A program made the translations under genes and the position numbers. This document shows, in pieces, positions 1 to 9,200 of a stretch of 64,000 nt of DNA; within the stretch, counting starts at the first letter, position 1, and each line of letters opens with the position of its first letter. This DNA is from Deltaproteobacteria bacterium. GTDB taxonomy: Bacteria; Desulfobacterota; Desulfobacteria; Desulfobacterales; Desulfosarcinaceae. The stretch spans positions 62,001 through 126,000 of the forward strand of contig JAKALP010000014.1 in assembly GCA_021824175.1 (NCBI GenBank). Direction: 5' to 3'. The notes under the pieces were generated by a model, which was given only the letters and a program-made list of their open reading frames with translations, made no database searches and was not told the origin of the DNA.

Positions 1-926
1 TTTTCCGTCAGGGGACCGGCCAATTCATCCAGCACCACCTTTTGCTGCATCATCACCGAATTCAGCGGACCGCGAATTTCATGGGCCACCATGGCCACGA
101 AATCGGATTTGATCTGATCCATGCGTTTAATCGTGGTGATATCGTGCAGCACCGTAATGGTGCCGAGGTTGCGGTCCAGCCGATCCCGGAAAGGCACGCA
201 ACGCACTCCGATGATGCGTTCTTCACCCTGACCTTGGGGTTTGATAATGATCTCGTCGGTCAATTCTCCGAACTGGTCCGGCGCTATGGCCAGGGCTTGA
301 TCAATCAGCGAAAGGATCTGGGGCTGGGCGACCAGTTGTTGCACGGGTTCGCCAATGGGGCTGGGACCCCGGTAATCCACGAGATTCATGAACGCATGAT
401 TGGCCAGCGCCACTTTTTTGTGGATATCGGTGGCCATGACGCCACCGGACAAGTGGTTGATCATGGTCCGCATGCGGGACTTTTCGTTGGAAATATCCTG
501 CAGGGTCCGGATGTACTCGATGGCCTTGGTCACCACCAGGCGCAAATCCTGGGGCGAAAAAGGTTTGGAAAGAAAATCGAATGCCCCTTGTTTCATGGCG
601 TCAACGGCATGATCCAGGGTGGCATAACCGGTGATGACGATCACCACGGTGTCGGGATGTTCGCTCCGGATTTTTCCCAGTGCTTCCAGGCCCGACATGC
701 CGGGCATCAGTAAATCCAGCAAAATGATGTCATAGTGGCTCTGGGCCACCATCGCCAGTCCCGCCTCGGCATTGGGCGCCTGGGCCACATCATAGCCTTC
801 CTGGTTGAGCATTTTGGTACAAACGTGCCGGATGCGGCTTTCGTCATCCACGATCAATACGCTGGTCTTCTTAAAAGCGGCGTCATTGGCGTCAGGAGCT
901 GTTATGGGGGGAAGTAACTGTGCCAC
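1..926 (-). CDS. REC-PAS-histidine kinase hybrid, C-terminal part beyond the window
   Basis: The minus-strand frame is open from a GTG at 926 to the window edge, so the protein is cut at its C-terminus (about 309 residues visible). Residues 22-130 form a receiver domain: VLIVDDE, phosphoacceptor Asp at 71 (ILLDLLMPGM), conserved Thr in ITGYA and Lys in SKPF. A PAS domain follows at about 150-260. The HisKA dimerisation helix then begins with phosphorylatable His282 in the motif AHEIRGPLN; an ATPase domain is expected off the edge. The start is chosen because AAGGAA lies just upstream, 12 bases after the stop of the preceding kinase gene, implying one transcript. A kinase with an N-terminal receiver can pass phosphate from another kinase, plausibly the one encoded immediately upstream. 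The signal is unknown. Confidence 0.88.
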   Translation of the reverse strand, partial: MAQLLPPITAPDANDAAFKKTSVLIVDDESRIRHVCTKMLNQEGYDVAQAPNAEAGLAMVAQSHYDIILLDLLMPGMSGLEALGKIRSEHPDTVVIVITGYATLDHAVDAMKQGAFDFLSKPFSPQDLRLVVTKAIEYIRTLQDISNEKSRMRTMINHLSGGVMATDIHKKVALANHAFMNLVDYRGPSPIGEPVQQLVAQPQILSLIDQALAIAPDQFGELTDEIIIKPQGQGEERIIGVRCVPFRDRLDRNLGTITVLHDITTIKRMDQIKSDFVAMVAHEIRGPLNSVMMQQKVVLDELAGPLTE

Positions 927-938
927 TATCGCTATTCC

Positions 939-2429
939 TTATTCTTCACTACCGTTACTTGCATGGTAAAGCTCAAATTCCAGCAGGAAGGTGGTGCCTT
1001 CGCCGCTGGTTTGCTTCACGCTGATATTGCCTTTGTTCTCTTTGACCAAACCATAGGCGGTGCTCAATCCCAGGCCAGTACCCTCGCCCGGTGCCTTGGT
1101 GGTGTAAAACGGATCGAAAATTTTAGTCAGATTTTCCGGAGCGATGCCGCAGCCGGTATCAATCACTTCCAGATAGGCTTTGCCCGCTTCCTTGTCCCGA
1201 TAGGTGTGCAGCGTCAAGACGCCTGTGCCATCCATGGCGCTGATGGCGTTCATCACCAGGTTGATGATCACCTGACTGATCTGATTCTTGTCCACATGCA
1301 CCAGCATCATCTCGTCGGAAAACTGCCGCTCGATGCGCACATTGCGAAACATCTTGGGATCTCGGATCAGGCTCAAACTCTGATTGACGATGGCATTGAT
1401 GTGAATAATATCCTTCATCGGGCTGGACTGCCGGCTGTAGGCCAGCAGATTCTGCACGATCTCCTTGCAGCGCTTGACATCCTCGATCACCGCCTCAACA
1501 TCGGACCGTTCCGGATCTTCGGCAGTCATGGTCTCCAACTTGAGTGTCGCGTAAAAAAGAATGCCGGTCAGCGGGTTATTGATTTCATGGGCCACGCCGG
1601 CGGCCAGCTGCCCCAGTGACGCCATCTTCTCCGACTGGGCCAACTGGGCGCGGGTCTCCTTGAGTTTATTCTCAACCGCCAGTTTCTCCCGCAAGTCGGT
1701 GTAAATGCCCACCGTGGCCACTTCCTCGTTATCTTCGTAGATAATGGAGGCGGTCAGCTCCACCGGTATGGCCTCGCTCTGGGCGTTGATGATGGTGGTT
1801 TTCAGGCTGCGCAGCTTGCCTTTGCCATCTTTGAGTTGACGCATGATGCTGCTGGCCACGCCGGGCGGATAGATCTGATCGGCCGTGATTTGCCGTACGG
1901 CAAAAGCGTTGGCATAGCCGAAGAGTTCTTCGGCCGATGGATTCATGAGAAGTATATGGCCGTATCGATCCGCGGCCACAATGGCGATGGGTGATCCGAG
2001 AATGACTTTTTCCAGGAAGGCTTCGGTCTCTTTGAGGGCCAGCTCCAAGTTCTTCTGGCGGGTCACGTCCCGGACGCTCTCCATGATATACGCGACCTGG
2101 CCTTTTTCATCCAGAATGGGCGAAAAAACCCGGTCCTCATAAAGCCGTTTGCCGGTACGCGTGGTGTGGCGCCGCATCACCGAAGTGCCGCTCTTCTCCG
2201 CCAGCACTTTAGGGAACGGGCAAACTTTATTGGGACAGCTCAGGGTGCCGTAGAATACTTCATGGCATTTTTTGCCTGCGATTTTTTCGAGCTCGACTCC
2301 GAATTTTTCCAGGAACACCTGATTGGCCGTCAGGATGACTTTGTCCGGTTTGAGAATCAACGTGGGAAAGGATAACGAGTCAAAGACACGCAACCGCCAA
2401 TCGATCTCTTCCAACAACTTGTCATTCAT
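939..2429 (-). CDS. PAS-PAS sensor histidine kinase with cysteine-rich first PAS domain
   Basis: This 496-residue kinase has no obvious transmembrane segment, so it is probably cytoplasmic. Residues about 10-125 form a PAS domain with a cysteine cluster (KKCHEVFYGTLSCPNKVCPF, C-x10-C-x4-C) often seen in PAS domains of anaerobes and suggestive of redox or metal sensing. A second PAS covers about 130-255. HisKA follows with His281 in AHEINNPLTG, then a HATPase domain to the C-terminus with the N box (VINLVMNAISAM), DTGCGI and GTGLGLS. All catalytic boxes are intact. The ATG overlaps the stop of the upstream ACT gene (ATGA), indicating translational coupling. Its likely phosphate acceptors are the receiver at 3685-4068 and the downstream REC-kinase. 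The actual ligand cannot be read from the sequence. Confidence 0.92.
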   Translation of the reverse strand: MNDKLLEEIDWRLRVFDSLSFPTLILKPDKVILTANQVFLEKFGVELEKIAGKKCHEVFYGTLSCPNKVCPFPKVLAEKSGTSVMRRHTTRTGKRLYEDRVFSPILDEKGQVAYIMESVRDVTRQKNLELALKETEAFLEKVILGSPIAIVAADRYGHILLMNPSAEELFGYANAFAVRQITADQIYPPGVASSIMRQLKDGKGKLRSLKTTIINAQSEAIPVELTASIIYEDNEEVATVGIYTDLREKLAVENKLKETRAQLAQSEKMASLGQLAAGVAHEINNPLTGILFYATLKLETMTAEDPERSDVEAVIEDVKRCKEIVQNLLAYSRQSSPMKDIIHINAIVNQSLSLIRDPKMFRNVRIERQFSDEMMLVHVDKNQISQVIINLVMNAISAMDGTGVLTLHTYRDKEAGKAYLEVIDTGCGIAPENLTKIFDPFYTTKAPGEGTGLGLSTAYGLVKENKGNISVKQTSGEGTTFLLEFELYHASNGSEE

Positions 2430-2965
2430 CGATGCGCCCCATGATGTCCCGCAATTTCCCGCTTTTCCTTTGGTATCTCAAAGGATTCCGTCAAAAGCTG
2501 TTTGGCCTTGGCGCCCCATCCGGCCGGAAATACCAGATAAATGGTGGCCACCGAACACACCACCGCCAGCAGCGGCGCCTGGGCACGGGCCAATGCCTTG
2601 AAGGTATAGTCCATGATCCCGTATCGATCGCCGAAATGGGGCCCTTGGAAGTAAATGGCATCCACCGGCATATGAACCAAAGCTTGTCCAGCGTCATCTA
2701 ACCGCTGGTCCCGCCTTAAAAAAGGTTGAACGTTACTCCATTGGGTATCGTCACACAAGAGGATAAACTTGATGTGGCCTGTGGGATCGAATTGGGACCA
2801 AACCAGACGGAAGAGGGCGTCCTGGCCCTCAGGCAATTGAAGCAGCCCTCCCCACTGACCGGCAGCATTCAATGGCCGGTGAATCTGGCACAGGGTTAAA
2901 CCCTCCAGCAGGTTAAACCCATAGGTGCGGACGATGGATTCCCAATAAACAGCAATGGTTTCCAT
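2426..2965 (-). CDS. ACT-domain-like protein of unknown function
   Basis: The 179-residue product has no catalytic motif I recognise. Its C-terminal third (about residues 110-168) resembles an ACT small-molecule-binding domain: GDRYGIMDYTFKALARA matches the usual D-R-x-G-I helix-start pattern, followed by a strand (ATIYLVFPAGW) and a final helix. The N-terminal 100 residues are unassigned and mention-worthy only for two tryptophans and a predicted alpha/beta pattern. The start at 2965 follows GGGAAAAATC. The gene lies 12 bases after another ACT-type gene and overlaps the histidine kinase start, so the three are co-translated. ACT domains usually bind amino acids or folate-related ligands; a sensory partner role for the kinases is inference. 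Confidence 0.72.
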   Translation of the reverse strand: METIAVYWESIVRTYGFNLLEGLTLCQIHRPLNAAGQWGGLLQLPEGQDALFRLVWSQFDPTGHIKFILLCDDTQWSNVQPFLRRDQRLDDAGQALVHMPVDAIYFQGPHFGDRYGIMDYTFKALARAQAPLLAVVCSVATIYLVFPAGWGAKAKQLLTESFEIPKEKREIAGHHGAHR

Positions 2966-2977
2966 GATTTTTCCCGA

Positions 2978-3499
2978 TCAGGTTGATGGCGACGCCTGCC
3001 GCACTTTAAAATCCACGGCGGACGGGGTGGCATCGGGCGGCAATTTCAGCTGTTGACTTAGACTTTCGGCCGCCTCTTCCATGCGGGCATAGTCGATGAC
3101 AAAGGTTAAAGCGGCAATGGACGAGCCGAGACCATAAACCATAATACCCCGATTGTTCAGGGTTTCCAGGGCGGTCCCCAATACCCGTAGGCTGGCTTGG
3201 TGCGGATAGAGACTGAGCAGCCCTACTCCTTGCTCACCCACTTGGACGGACTGGCTCAACTCGTGGTCTGAACGAATAATTGCAATGGCCTTGGCGCGGT
3301 CGTTGGCGTCGATACAGCACAATCCAGGCGCTGGCGCGCCAATGGTACTATGATTTAAAAAGGCAATATTGATTTGCTCGGCCGCCAGGGCCCGGCAGAG
3401 CTTGGGCATGGTCGGGTCGGGAAGATGGCCGGGTTGCACCCAAAAAGCAGATAGTTGCTCACTCTGCTTTAGACCGTTGATGGGAATCTTCTCAGCCAT
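2978..3499 (-). CDS. Aspartokinase-like ACT-domain regulatory protein
   Basis: From the ATG at 3499 the product is 173 residues and resembles the regulatory tail of aspartate kinase without the kinase. It appears to hold two ACT units: about residues 15-85 (FWVQPGHLPD to the DANDRAKAIAIIRS segment) and about 90-160 (VGLLSLYPHQASLRVLGTAL, then SIAALTFVIDYARMEEAAESL). The frame is open back to 3622, but I prefer 3499: GAGGCGG precedes it and the longer version would run across a 13-bp perfect hairpin at 3579-3610. It is encoded between a receiver gene and a second ACT gene within the Hdr/MetF operon. ACT domains of this type bind amino acids such as lysine or threonine in aspartokinase; the ligand here is unknown. 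Confidence 0.75.
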   Translation of the reverse strand: MAEKIPINGLKQSEQLSAFWVQPGHLPDPTMPKLCRALAAEQINIAFLNHSTIGAPAPGLCCIDANDRAKAIAIIRSDHELSQSVQVGEQGVGLLSLYPHQASLRVLGTALETLNNRGIMVYGLGSSIAALTFVIDYARMEEAAESLSQQLKLPPDATPSAVDFKVRQASPST

Positions 3500-3578
3500 G
3501 GCTGATATCCGCCTCGTTGATCCGAGCATTGATGCCTTTGGGCTCGCCAAGCCCGGATATATTGTCGCGCCAAAGGGT

Positions 3579-3610
3579 CGTGCTCCCATGCCGGGGCGCA
3601 TGGGAGCACG
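3579..3610. repeat. 13-bp perfect hairpin between receiver and ACT genes
   Basis: CGTGCTCCCATGC at 3579-3591 is exactly complementary to 3598-3610, with a 6-base loop (3592-3597). It lies in the 185-base gap between the receiver gene and the ACT gene. No T-run follows on the minus strand, so it looks more like an mRNA-stability or attenuation element than a simple terminator. Confidence 0.6.
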
Positions 3611-3684
3611 GATATAATTCATATCCGAAACATTAGCTTTTGAATCGACGATTTGGCTTTACAACCACCAAACTTAAAGTACTA

Positions 3685-4068
3685 CTATAAGTTATCCGCC
3701 ACGATCTCCATCAATTTATCCAAATCGATGGGTTTGGGAATGAAATCATCGGCCAAAGTATTCTTGCCGTCCATGTGGGTGTAACTGGTATTTTTCACCG
3801 CGTCGGCCACGGCGGTCAACAGCACCACGACGATATCTTTGTAATCTTTGTTTTTCTTGATTTCGTCACACAGCACGTAACCATTCTTACGCGGCATCAT
3901 GACATCCAGAATAATCAGGGCCGGCCGTTCAGCTTTGATCTTGTCCCAGGCTTCCACGCCGTCGTAAGCTTTGGCCACGCGATAGCCCTTGCTCTCCAGC
4001 TTCATGCCTACCGACTCCACCAGATCCGGATCATCATCAACCACCAGTATCAATTGTTTGTTACTCAT
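3685..4068 (-). CDS. Single-domain CheY-like response regulator
   Basis: The 127-residue product is a stand-alone receiver domain. ILVVDDDPDL carries the acidic pair, Asp56 in IILDVMMPRKNGY is the phosphorylation site, LLTAVAD carries the switch Thr, and the Lys sits in FIPKPID. There is no output domain. A longer reading frame to 4146 exists, but the ATG at 4068 has a strong AGGAGG eight to ten bases upstream and fits the family start. It sits directly after the second metF and before the ACT pair and two kinases, so it probably relays phosphate within this local signalling set. Its target is unknown; a link to the divergent sigma-54 regulator is unlikely through phosphorylation because that regulator has no receiver. 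Confidence 0.9.
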   Translation of the reverse strand: MSNKQLILVVDDDPDLVESVGMKLESKGYRVAKAYDGVEAWDKIKAERPALIILDVMMPRKNGYVLCDEIKKNKDYKDIVVVLLTAVADAVKNTSYTHMDGKNTLADDFIPKPIDLDKLMEIVADNL

Positions 4069-4113
4069 GGGATCAACCCTCCTTGATAGATTGTTTGTGA
4101 TTTTTCGGTGAAG

Positions 4114-4140
4114 AGGCTGAAGACTCAGAGCCTTCAGCCT
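4114..4140. repeat. Intercistronic hairpin after metF
   Basis: AGGCTGAAG (4114-4122) pairs with CTTCAGCCT (4132-4140) across a 9-base loop. It lies between the metF stop and the receiver start. No U-run follows on the minus strand, so read-through into the signalling genes is likely, perhaps at a lower level. Confidence 0.45.
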
Positions 4141-4155
4141 TCCCACTGGTCAGTT

Positions 4156-5079
4156 TTATAATTTGGGCCGCGGATAGAGTCCGGAGCGCTCCACGATCTC
4201 AGGCACGGCTGATTCCCATTCGATGGCCATAATATGGATGCCGGACACGCCTTCGATGTCCAACAGGCGCTTGATGGTCTCAACGCAGATATCGATACCT
4301 TCCTGAGCCTGCTTCTCCTTGGGCGGCTTGGCCATGCGGTCCACCAACTCAGCCGGCACATCCATGCCAGGCACCTTGTTGCGCATATAACGAGCGGCGC
4401 CCACGGATTTCATGGGGGTCACGCCAGCCATGATGAACACCTCTTTATGCAGGCCGCGTTCACGCACACCCTTCATCCATAACTCGAACTTGTCGACATT
4501 AAATATACATTGAGTCTGAATAAAGTCAGCTCCGGCTTTTACCTTTTTAGCCAGGCGGGCCACGCGCAGTTCAAAGGGATCGGCAAAGGGGTTGGCCGCC
4601 GCGCCGATGAACATCTTGGGCGGATTCTTGATATCGGCCCCGCCCTGGAACTTGCCCTCGTCTCGCATCTTGCGCACCATCTGGATGGCCTGCACCGAAT
4701 CCAGATCAAACACGCCGGTGGCCATGGGATGATCGCCGAACTTCATGTGGTCGCCGGACAGGCACAGCATGGTGTTGATGCCATGGGAGTATGCGCCGAT
4801 AATATCAGCCTGCATGGCCAGACGGTTGCGGTCGCGGCTCACCATCTGCATGACCGGGTGCATATCCATCTGCCGCAGAAACATACTGGCGGCAAAGCTG
4901 GACATGCGCACCATGGCGGTCTGGTTGTCCGTCACGTTGACGGCGTCGACATAGCCTTTGAGCAGGCTGGCTTTCTCCTTAACGACCTCGGGCATGGCGC
5001 CTCGCGGTGGCCCACATTCTCCGGTGACACCGATATGGCCGGCCCTCATTACCTTCTCTAATACGCTTTCAGTATACAT
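4156..5079 (-). CDS. metF: Methylenetetrahydrofolate reductase, MetV-partnered
   Basis: The 307-residue product belongs to the MetF family, which reduces methylene-H4folate to methyl-H4folate with FAD in a TIM barrel. Recognisable elements are the N-terminal GVTGECGPPRG, the VNVTDNQTA strand, the RDRNR motif with RLAMQADI, the LCLSGDH region, GAAANPF and the QTQCIFNVDKF segment with paired Gln and Asp. It is short because NAD(P)H-binding extensions are absent, as in the acetogen and sulfate-reducer enzymes that work with MetV and Hdr proteins. The ATG at 5079 overlaps the metV stop (TAATG), with GGGAGGA upstream. The tight coupling suggests a MetFV complex; electrons probably come from the MvhD-HdrA module. 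In a sulfate reducer the reaction may run in either direction. Confidence 0.92.
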   Translation of the reverse strand: MYTESVLEKVMRAGHIGVTGECGPPRGAMPEVVKEKASLLKGYVDAVNVTDNQTAMVRMSSFAASMFLRQMDMHPVMQMVSRDRNRLAMQADIIGAYSHGINTMLCLSGDHMKFGDHPMATGVFDLDSVQAIQMVRKMRDEGKFQGGADIKNPPKMFIGAAANPFADPFELRVARLAKKVKAGADFIQTQCIFNVDKFELWMKGVRERGLHKEVFIMAGVTPMKSVGAARYMRNKVPGMDVPAELVDRMAKPPKEKQAQEGIDICVETIKRLLDIEGVSGIHIMAIEWESAVPEIVERSGLYPRPKL

Positions 5080-5744
5080 TATTGCAAATCCTCCCTCACG
5101 ATCTTGCGAGGTCCGCCGCCCCGTTCCGTGCTCCAATCTTTGGCCATGATCACATCTTCATAGCGAGCTTCAATGCCCAACTCTTTCATCCGGTCCCAAA
5201 TCAACTGCCAGACGCAATCGACATCGTTGCTGATCTCGCAATGGCCTTTGCTGGAACCACCGCACGGTCCATTCATCAGACGTTTGGAGCAGCGGGCGAT
5301 GGGGCAGATGCCACCGGTCAGGCCCAGCAGACAGTTGCCGCAACCATGGCAACGCTCGGCCCACACGCCAGGACGCTCGGAAGCGCCCATGAACTTGGTG
5401 TTTACCGCCGGATAGACCCGTTTGCTCTTGAAGCGCCGGACCACTTCCTGCACGCCGCAGCCGCAAGCCATGGAGACCACCGCATCGACTTGATCGATAA
5501 ATGGGGCCAGTTGTTCGACATATTCGGGGTCGCACTGCCGCTCCAAGGTCATCTCATGAATTTCCAGAGTCTTGCCGCGTTTCATGAAATCCATTTGAAG
5601 GGCGGAAGCCAGCATGGCCACCTCTTTGCGGCCGCCGGCGGCGCAGACCGTCACGCACTCGTTGCAACCGGCCAACACAATGCGCCGGCAGCCGTCGATG
5701 CTATCGATGATCTCCGCCAAGGGTTTTCGTTCAGCTGTTATCAT
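5079..5744 (-). CDS. metV: MetV-type zinc/iron-sulfur partner of MetF
   Basis: The 221-residue protein matches MetV, the companion subunit of short MetF enzymes (methylene-H4folate reductase C-terminal domain family). It is rich in cysteine motifs: CNECVTVC near residue 26, CGCG near 95, and the dense segment CHGCGNCLLGLTGGICPIAR near 135-155 ending in CSKRLMNGPCGG, which likely bind zinc and/or an Fe-S cluster. Family members form a heterodimer with MetF and serve as the electron entry point. It lies between mvhD and metF, 24 bases after mvhD, and overlaps the metF start by one base. The ATG at 5744 has AGGAGACAAG upstream. Its assignment is firm; its exact cofactor here is inferred. Confidence 0.9.
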   Translation of the reverse strand: MITAERKPLAEIIDSIDGCRRIVLAGCNECVTVCAAGGRKEVAMLASALQMDFMKRGKTLEIHEMTLERQCDPEYVEQLAPFIDQVDAVVSMACGCGVQEVVRRFKSKRVYPAVNTKFMGASERPGVWAERCHGCGNCLLGLTGGICPIARCSKRLMNGPCGGSSKGHCEISNDVDCVWQLIWDRMKELGIEARYEDVIMAKDWSTERGGGPRKIVREDLQ

Positions 5745-5768
5745 GATCTTCTTGTCTCCTTTATTATC

Positions 5769-6212
5769 TTAGGCGACCTTGGCCGTCGCGCAGGTTCCGC
5801 GACCGGCGCATACAGGGTTGGGTCCCAATTTTCGAATCGCTTGTGTAAACTCACCGGCAATCTGGGCAAAGCGGGTGCCCATACCGGCCGACATGGTCAC
5901 CATGGCCAGACGCTGGGACTCGATACCGACCTCTTCCAGCAGCTTCTTGACAAAGGTGACGCGCTTGGCGGCCTTGGTATTGCCGCTTTTGAAGTGACAA
6001 TCACCCTCCAGGCAACCGGCCACCAACACACCGTCGGCCCCCTTCTCCAATGCTTTCATCATATGAATACTGTCCACCTTGCCGCTGCACGGCACCCGCA
6101 CGATCTTCACATTGGCGGGGTAGCTCAGGCGCATGCTGCCGGCCATGTCGGCGGCGGTGTAAGCACAATAGTGGCAGCAAAACGCCACGATGACAGGTTC
6201 GAAGTTTTCCAT
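5769..6212 (-). CDS. mvhD: MvhD-type hydrogenase iron-sulfur subunit
   Basis: From the ATG at 6212 the product is 147 residues, the normal size for MvhD. It carries VAFCCHYCAYTAADM near the N-terminus, VRVPCSGKVD, the GCLEGDCHF motif and a C-terminal CAGRGTC, the cysteines expected to hold a [2Fe-2S] cluster. MvhD transfers electrons between HdrA and a partner such as a hydrogenase, formate dehydrogenase or, in acetogens, the MetFV complex. Here its neighbours are hdrA (overlap TGATG) and metV, so MetFV is the natural partner. The longer frame to 6329 overlaps hdrA coding sequence and is not used. Confidence 0.92.
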   Translation of the reverse strand: MENFEPVIVAFCCHYCAYTAADMAGSMRLSYPANVKIVRVPCSGKVDSIHMMKALEKGADGVLVAGCLEGDCHFKSGNTKAAKRVTFVKKLLEEVGIESQRLAMVTMSAGMGTRFAQIAGEFTQAIRKLGPNPVCAGRGTCATAKVA

Positions 6213-9200
6213 CAGGCAATCCTTTCCAATAATCCTTCCAGCTTGGCCAGAATGGGTTGATCCTCGAAGCGTGACAGCTGGATGGCCTTGGCCGGACACT
6301 CGGCCGCGCAGATACCGCATCCATGGCACTTGGCGGGATCGATTTCAGAATATCTGTTTTCGTTGATAAACGGCACGTTATAGGGACAAGCGCGCACGCA
6401 GGCCAGACAAGTGGCGCATTTTTCCGGATCCACGCGAGCCACTGTCGCCCCGAGATTGATGGTGTCCTGGGCCAGCAATGCCTGAACCCGACCGGCAACC
6501 GCCTGGGCCTGGGTAATGCTCTCGCGGATGTTGCGCGGCGAGTGGGCCGTTCCGGCCATAAAGAAGCCCGGCACCGACATATCCACAGGTTTGAGTTTGA
6601 CATGCTCTTCCAGGAAGTGCCCATCCGTGGTGCGGTCCAAATGAAAGATGGTGGAGAGATCTTCGGTAGTTTCATCATCCGCCAGGAAACCGGTGCTCAG
6701 CGCAAGACGATCGGCCGTGACTTCCACTGGGCGTCCCAATACCGGGTCCACAAAGCGGATCGCAACCTGATTGCCGGCGGCCTCAACGGTCGGCGGCGCG
6801 TCGGGGCTGTACCGTACGAAAATTACGCCGCGCCGACGGGCTTCGATGTAAGCATCTTCCATAAACCCATAGGTCCGCATATCGCGATAAAGTACGAAAA
6901 TGCGCATATCAGAGTTGAGATCCAGTAACCGCAAGGCATTTTTTACCGCAGCCTGGCAGCAAATGCGGGAACAATTGGGATTGGTTTCGGTCCGAGAGCC
7001 CACGCATTGGATCATCACAACGCTCTGCCAATCATTGACCTGGGCCGGTTGATCTTCCAACAGATTGTCCAGATCCAGCTGGGTCATGACCGCCTTGTGA
7101 CGATCAAGCAGGTACTGATTGGGCCGATGGGCCAGAGCGCCGGTGGCCAGCACGGTAGCCCCGTGTTCGATCTGGCGATAGTACATGCGCGGTCCGATCT
7201 GGAAGCCGGTGGTGAACTTGCCCGGCATACCGCTGTGATCGACCACGATGGCGTTGGTGATCACCTCGATGTTTTCGTGGGCTTTGGTCTTTTCCGCCAA
7301 CTGACGCACGTAGGCCTGGACATCATCGCCTTCCAGGTTGCGCCGGATCACGGCGGCCAAACCGCCCAAACGGCCGTTGCGCTCGGCCAGAACCACTTTG
7401 AATCCCTTGTCCGCCAGTTCCAGGGCCGCATTCATGCCGGCCACGCCGCCGCCCAACACCAACACATCTTTGTTCATGGGCAGTTTATGATCCCGGAGCG
7501 GTCCGGATTGGGCCGCGGCGGCCACTGCCATGCGGATCTGTTGCTTGGCCTTGGCCGTGGCCATCTCTGGCGCTCCGCTGTGCACCCAGGCGTTCTGATC
7601 GCGGATATTGGCGATCTCCACCAGGTATTTATTCAAGCCGGCGCGCCGGATGGTTTGCTGAAAAAGTTCTTCATGGGTGCGGGGCGAGCAGGCGCCCACC
7701 ACCACCCGATTGAGATTCTGCTCTTTCACCATCCGCTGAATTCGTTCGAGCGCTTCTTTACCGCAGCCGTGGCCGGTCATTTCAGCCATGACCACATGAG
7801 GGTATTTCTTGGCTTCTTCCACTACCGCATTCACGTTAATGGCGCCGCCAATATTTTGACCGCAATCGCACACAAACACGCCAATGCGCGGCGCTTCGCC
7901 CGTCACATCCCGCTCGGGCGGAAAATCATCTTCAGGCTCGGTGGAGCCGTTGGTTTTGGCCAGATGCTTTGAGGCCATGCAGGCCGCGGCGCTGGCCTGG
8001 ACCATGGTTTCGGGAATGTCCTTGGGGCTTTCGAACACGCCGCACACATAGATGCCCTGACGGTTGGTGCTCACAGGTTCGAAGCTGCCGGTCTTGGCAA
8101 ATTGGTGAGGATTAAGCTGGATGCCCAGGGTCTCGGCCAATTGTTTGGTGTAGGCCGAGGGGCGGAAGCCGGTGGAGAGCACCACCATGTCGAAGGTTTC
8201 GGTGGTGTGCCCGCTTTCGTTGTCCTTGGCGTAGACGATCTGCAGATCTTGCCCGGGCGCGGCCGGAATGATGCTGTGGGGCCGGCAGCGCACCAGCCGG
8301 ACGCCATAATCATCCTTGGCCCGCTGATAATAGGCTTCGTAATCTTTGCCGAAGGTGCGCATGTCCATGTAGAAAATGGTGGTCTCGATATCGCCTTTGA
8401 AACGCTGCTTGGTGACGATGGCTTCCTTCAGGGCGTACATGCAGCACACGCTGGAACAGTAGGAGACATCTTCGCGATTGATGCCGCGGGAACCGGCGCA
8501 TTGAATCCAGGCCACGCGCTTGGGTTGCTGGCCGTCCGAAGGACGCACCAGCTCACCCAGGGTTGGGCCCGAGGCGGACATGATACGCTCGTATTCCAGG
8601 CCGGTGACCACGTTGGGATAGCGGCCATGACCAAAATGATCCAGCTTGCCCGGATCAAAAAGTTCGGCGCCGGTGGAGAGGATAATCGATCCGACCTTTC
8701 GGATATTCTGCTTTTCGCCGTCATCGGGCACAATGGCTTTGGCCGGGCAGCAATTGACGAGTCCCGTCACATCCTTGCAGGCCGCCATATCAATGGAAAA
8801 CGCCTGGGGCGTGGCCTGGGGATAGCGCATACAGGTCGGAGCGCGATGATCCAACCCTGGATTAAAGCGCACGCACTCGGGATATTTTTTATGGCACTCA
8901 CCGCATGCCGTGCATTTCTCCAGATCGATGTAGCGGGGCGTGCTGGTCAAGGTGACGGTAAAGTTGCCGGGCTCGCCACTGACCGCCGACAATTGGGTCA
9001 GAGGCAGGAGCTCAATGTGCTGCTGCCGGGCGCCGGCCGATAAACGGGGTGAAATTGTGCACAAGTCACAATTGTTGGTTGGGAAGGTGCGGTCCAGCTG
9101 GGTCATCAAACCGCCAATGGATGCCGCCCGGTCGATAAGCACTACATCCTTGCGTGCTTCCGACAGATCCATGGCTGCTTTGATCCCGCCAACACCGCCA

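Noticed and set aside
5082-6260. 392-codon plus-strand frame across metV and mvhD
   Set aside because: Histidine- and alanine-rich antisense translation of two clear minus-strand genes; a GC-bias shadow.
7007-7972. 321-codon plus-strand frame within hdrA
   Set aside because: Antisense shadow of an unmistakable HdrA coding sequence.
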